Program-made: the position numbers and the translations under genes
Origin: CAZQSS01 sp964596405
Lineage (GTDB): Bacteria; Patescibacteriota; Patescibacteriia; Magasanikbacterales; UBA10003
Direction of reading: 5' to 3'
Length of the DNA stretch: 24,059 nt
NCBI GenBank assembly: GCA_964596405.1
Contig: CAZQSS010000013.1
Span: forward strand, 1 to 24,059
Shown: piece after piece, positions 21,791-24,059 of the stretch
Position numbering within the stretch: the stretch's first letter is position 1
How the letters are laid out: each line of letters opens with the position of its first letter
Notes under the pieces: model-generated
Seen by the model: only the letters and a program-made list of their open reading frames with translations
Database searches by the model: none
Told to the model about the DNA's origin: nothing

Positions 21791-23704
21791 TTATGGTTTT
21801 ATACTATATGAATTGTAAGGACAGTCGGTAGCGCTGGCGCACATACTGGCGCCCGGATAAGACGCGCCGTTGGCGCAACTGGGTGAGGTATCGGCTAAAG
21901 ACGCGCAACCCGGCCCGATCGCCTGATAATAACAAATCTGATAAATATCCGAGAGAAGCGACGGCGCGAATGGGAAATAAAGCGCCCCGAGCGGGTCATT
22001 GGGCGAACTGGAACGCCAAAAATCGCCGTGCCATAATTCAGCCGTCGTCCTCACCGGTATTTGAGTGACGGCCGTGACCACGGCGCCGGCCGCGTCATAA
22101 TTGGTGGCGCGCGCCGTGTACCAAACATTAAATTCTTTATCGGTTTTTAATCTCAATTCATTTAAACTGCCGGCCGACATCAGCTCATCAAAACTCAAAG
22201 TCAGCGGCGCGTTGGGCGCCACATTGGGTTCGTTAAAATTGGGCGCGATACCGGTCAGACGCGGCGCCGTAGTGTGCAAAACCGCGGAAGTATTGAAAGC
22301 CCAATAAAAATTATCCGTTGCCGGCCCTTCGGCCTGCCCGTTGGGGCCGGGCTGATGTTTTAAAACACCTTGATCTAAACGTAGTTCGCCGCCGCCATCC
22401 AGTGAATTGCCGGCCATATCCACCACGCCATCATAAATGTTGGCGGTGATGGCCGCTTGCGGCGGATTAGACGAGTCAACGGTGGCCGCCCGGGCCGTCA
22501 CCAGTACCGCGGCACTGGCCGGCAGACAAAAAATAGATTGGCCGCACGGATCTTTGCCGCATTCATCATTGGTTTTAAACTCTACCGTGCGATATTGGTT
22601 GGTCAAGCGATATTCGCCGCCCACTAAACTGCTCGTGACGGTGGTAATATTTTGAAAATCTCGGCCAGGCGTGGTGGCGCTGTAAAGGCCGCTCGCGGAA
22701 ATGGGGTCAACCGGTTCGTTAAAATTAATCTGGACTAAAATGTTGCGCGGATACTTGGCAGTCGCGACGGTCGGCAAAGGTATAACCGATTCCACTTTCG
22801 GCGGGGTCAAATCCACCACCGGGGAAACAATAAACTCCCAGCTGTAATAACTGTTGGGGAAGGCGGGGCGGCCATCGGCCAGTGATACGCCGCCGGTGAG
22901 CCGCGCCGTATATTTTGTGTCCTGCCGCGCGTCACCGAGCCAACTGGCCGGTTTCATCACAATCGTGCGGCCGTCAGCCGAAACAAAAACGTCAACCGCG
23001 CTGATGGCGCCGGCGACACCATCTTCATTTTTATAAATTTTGATATTAGTATCATTAATCTGATCGGCCACGCCTCCAATCAAATTGCCAAAAATACCAT
23101 CGCTGTTAGTATCTTTAACCAAACTCTGCGGCAAAAACTTTTCTCTAAAAGTCACGACAATTTTGGTATTGCGCGGAATGCCAATGGCGTTACGCATGGG
23201 GTAATGAGATTCCAATGTCTGACCCAAAGCCCCGCCGATTCTAAACTCCTCACCGTACTCCCCCGGCCCTTCGGCTGTTCCCCCGCCGCCTGTCTGGCCG
23301 GTGAGCATATTGATAACAAACTGGGTGATGGCAAAAGCGGAAAGGACTATACCCAAGCCCACGGCCAAATTTTTGAGAATTTTTTTGGCGGTGTTGATTT
23401 GCTCTTCATTGCCCCCGGCCGTCATATACATATAGCCGGCGTAGATGGTAAAGCCCACAAGCACTATGCCAACCAGCCCCAAAGCCACGCGGATAATTTT
23501 GGCGATGATAATTCTGATGTCGGTTTGAGCCAAGGCGGTGTATTGGCCAAACTGATCAATGCCGGTGTTAATACCCGGCGTCTGGGCCAAGGCTGGCGCG
23601 GCTAAAATCAGCAAACAAAAAAAGAGGGAACAAAAAACAAAAACTCTCTGGCCAAAAGCTAAAAAAATCTTTTTGTTTTTTGTTCCCTCTCTAACAAGCA
23701 TCAT
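21791..23704 (-). CDS. Pilin-like-anchored Ig-domain surface protein, paralog of the giant's N-terminus
   Basis: A 637-aa protein. Residues 20-41 form a signal peptide with likely cleavage after ALA (APALAQ). Residues 45-135 carry the same two-helix 'T4SS pilin'-type module as the giant protein (shared words include FGQYT, IAKIIR, GNEEQI, AKKIL, LSAFAITQFV). Three SbsA/Big_5-like Ig domains follow, at about 150-300 (ending SWEFIVSP), 303-480 (PPKVESVIPLP onward) and 485-600 (PRLTGIAPNFN onward). The C-terminus is short and Cys-containing, with no further anchor. Position suggests it is made together with the giant and could form its membrane base or a shorter partner. The start is one of two adjacent ATGs at 23704/23701; the start lies in the loop of a TCTAAC/GTTAGA stem, and a 21-bp inverted repeat sits just downstream inside the signal-peptide codons. 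Confidence 0.9.
   Translation of the reverse strand: MMLVREGTKNKKIFLAFGQRVFVFCSLFFCLLILAAPALAQTPGINTGIDQFGQYTALAQTDIRIIIAKIIRVALGLVGIVLVGFTIYAGYMYMTAGGNEEQINTAKKILKNLAVGLGIVLSAFAITQFVINMLTGQTGGGGTAEGPGEYGEEFRIGGALGQTLESHYPMRNAIGIPRNTKIVVTFREKFLPQSLVKDTNSDGIFGNLIGGVADQINDTNIKIYKNEDGVAGAISAVDVFVSADGRTIVMKPASWLGDARQDTKYTARLTGGVSLADGRPAFPNSYYSWEFIVSPVVDLTPPKVESVIPLPTVATAKYPRNILVQINFNEPVDPISASGLYSATTPGRDFQNITTVTSSLVGGEYRLTNQYRTVEFKTNDECGKDPCGQSIFCLPASAAVLVTARAATVDSSNPPQAAITANIYDGVVDMAGNSLDGGGELRLDQGVLKHQPGPNGQAEGPATDNFYWAFNTSAVLHTTAPRLTGIAPNFNEPNVAPNAPLTLSFDELMSAGSLNELRLKTDKEFNVWYTARATNYDAAGAVVTAVTQIPVRTTAELWHGDFWRSSSPNDPLGALYFPFAPSLLSDIYQICYYQAIGPGCASLADTSPSCANGASYPGASMCASATDCPYNSYSIKP
23623..23690. 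repeat. Perfect 21-bp inverted repeat in signal-peptide codons
   Basis: The arm at 23623-23643 is the exact reverse complement of 23670-23690, separated by 26 nt. It begins 14 nt after the start codon of the 637-aa gene and encodes residues about 6-27. In RNA it would form a 21-bp hairpin close to the start of translation. Confidence 0.75.
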
Positions 23705-23705
23705 A

Positions 23706-23990
23706 CCCCGTTAGAAACCCTGCGCGAAAAAGAATTTTAGTCTGTTCTTAAGGTAACGCTTACCCATTCCAGACTTAAGATACTTTTCTCGCGCCCAGGC
23801 ATCTTGTTTATTTAGACAAGCTTCGTAATAAATAAGACTCCACGGCGCTCCATGCTTAGTTGATTTGTTTCTTCCCGCATTATGCCTTAAAATTCTTTTT
23901 CGCAAATCATGAGTTGAACCGGTATACCATCTATCAATCTTTTGACTTTTTAGAACATACGCATACCACATAGACGTGTTTCTAACGGGG
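23706..23990. mobile_element. GIY-YIG gene bounded by 13-bp inverted repeats (candidate mobile unit)
   Basis: CCCCGTTAGAAAC (23706-23718) and its exact reverse complement (23978-23990) bracket the GIY-YIG gene; with one mismatch the match continues three bases further out. The left copy overlaps the nuclease stop codon and lies 1 bp before the next gene's ATG; the right copy lies 6 bp before the nuclease start. No transposase is present. Mobility is inferred. Confidence 0.4.
23711..23971 (-). CDS. GIY-YIG domain endonuclease-like protein (UPF0213/YhbQ type)
   Basis: An 86-aa protein made of a single GIY-YIG domain: MWYAYVLKS supplies the first motif strand, WYTGSTHDLRKRI the second with its catalytic Arg region (R24 or nearby), then HNAGRNKSTKHGAPW and the EA-x8-EKYLKSG helix with the metal-binding Glu. 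These mini-nucleases cut DNA in homing enzymes and repair nucleases, but the stand-alone UPF0213 group is poorly characterised. It sits between a promoter (24003-24030) and the two surface-protein genes and is bounded by inverted repeats, so it may be a mobile insertion that kept downstream expression. The stop TAA lies inside the left repeat. It has no Shine-Dalgarno. Confidence 0.9.
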   Translation of the reverse strand: MWYAYVLKSQKIDRWYTGSTHDLRKRILRHNAGRNKSTKHGAPWSLIYYEACLNKQDAWAREKYLKSGMGKRYLKNRLKFFFAQGF

Positions 23991-24002
23991 CATAGATAAG
24001 GA

Positions 24003-24030
24003 AATATAATGGTCTGGGAAAACGAGACAA
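24003..24030 (-). promoter_or_regulatory. Candidate promoter for the surface-protein operon
   Basis: On the minus strand, TTGTCT (24025-24030), a 16-bp spacer and TATATT (24003-24008). The start would fall near 23996, giving a leader of about 25 nt before the GIY-YIG gene; that leader contains the right inverted repeat. Downstream genes are closely spaced, so this promoter could serve all of 9172-23971. Confidence 0.45.
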
Positions 24031-24050
24031 CCCATTAAGATACAAATCGG

Positions 24051-24059
24051 TGGTATAAT
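24051..24059 (+). promoter_or_regulatory. Extended -10 element at right edge, plus strand
   Basis: TGGTATAAT at the very end of the window matches an extended -10 (TGn-TATAAT) pointing right. No good -35 is seen. It may start a divergent transcript outside the window. Confidence 0.3.

Noticed and set aside
24005..24010. Plus-strand TATAAT as a second divergent promoter
   Set aside because: No -35-like hexamer is at the right distance (it would fall in the inverted repeat) and no TG extension is present; the minus-strand promoter reading is better supported.

Overview
The window looks like part of a Candidate Phyla Radiation (Patescibacteria) genome. The clues are two proteins carrying the two-helix 'T4SS pilin' type N-terminus that is common in that group, a very large cysteine-rich surface protein, a GIY-YIG mini-endonuclease in a spacer, short palindromes inside protein linkers, AT-rich repeated words between genes, and a compact ybeY-dgkA-ftsA-ftsZ-nrdR block. 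I cannot assign it below phylum level. Every gene I can support lies on the minus strand, so the operons read from right to left. Stop codons are about nine TAA, five TAG and one TGA, with no in-frame TGA inside the long genes, which fits genetic code 11.

Right to left: a sigma70-like promoter (24003-24030) precedes a small GIY-YIG nuclease gene (23711-23971) bounded by inverted repeats. Next come two tandem paralogs that share a signal peptide and pilin-like membrane anchor but carry different outer parts: a 637-aa Ig-like protein (21791-23704) and a 3535-aa giant (11155-21762). The giant combines Ig/SbsA-like, IPT/TIG, a seven-bladed LVIVD propeller, about 13 cysteine-rich DUF4215-type repeats, a pseudopilin-like domain and a LamG domain. 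Two single-pass membrane proteins with outward calcium-binding thrombospondin-3-like repeats follow (10348-11121 and 9172-10338). I infer that these four genes form a cell-surface module.

Next is a conserved housekeeping block: ybeY, dgkA, ftsA, ftsZ, nrdR, a small membrane protein, an HtrA-type protease and pyruvate kinase. The ftsA-ftsZ spacer (6894-7089) is the most elaborate non-coding stretch. It has a DnaA-box match, a TTGACA-N17-TAAAAT promoter inside a 15-bp inverted repeat, a hairpin, and a fully paired three-way junction in the predicted ftsZ leader.

The left 2 kb is visibly more AT-rich and accessory in character: a KTSC-domain protein, a NYN/PIN-like nuclease, and a larger unknown gene that runs off the left edge and appears frameshifted near 587-590. 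On the plus strand, near the NYN gene's 3' end, a promoter-like site and a terminator-like hairpin could define a very short RNA.

The best candidates for something undescribed are the pilin-anchored giant and its neighbours, the ftsZ leader, the two-hairpin elements embedded in coding sequence at 9888-10961, and the inverted-repeat-bounded GIY-YIG unit.
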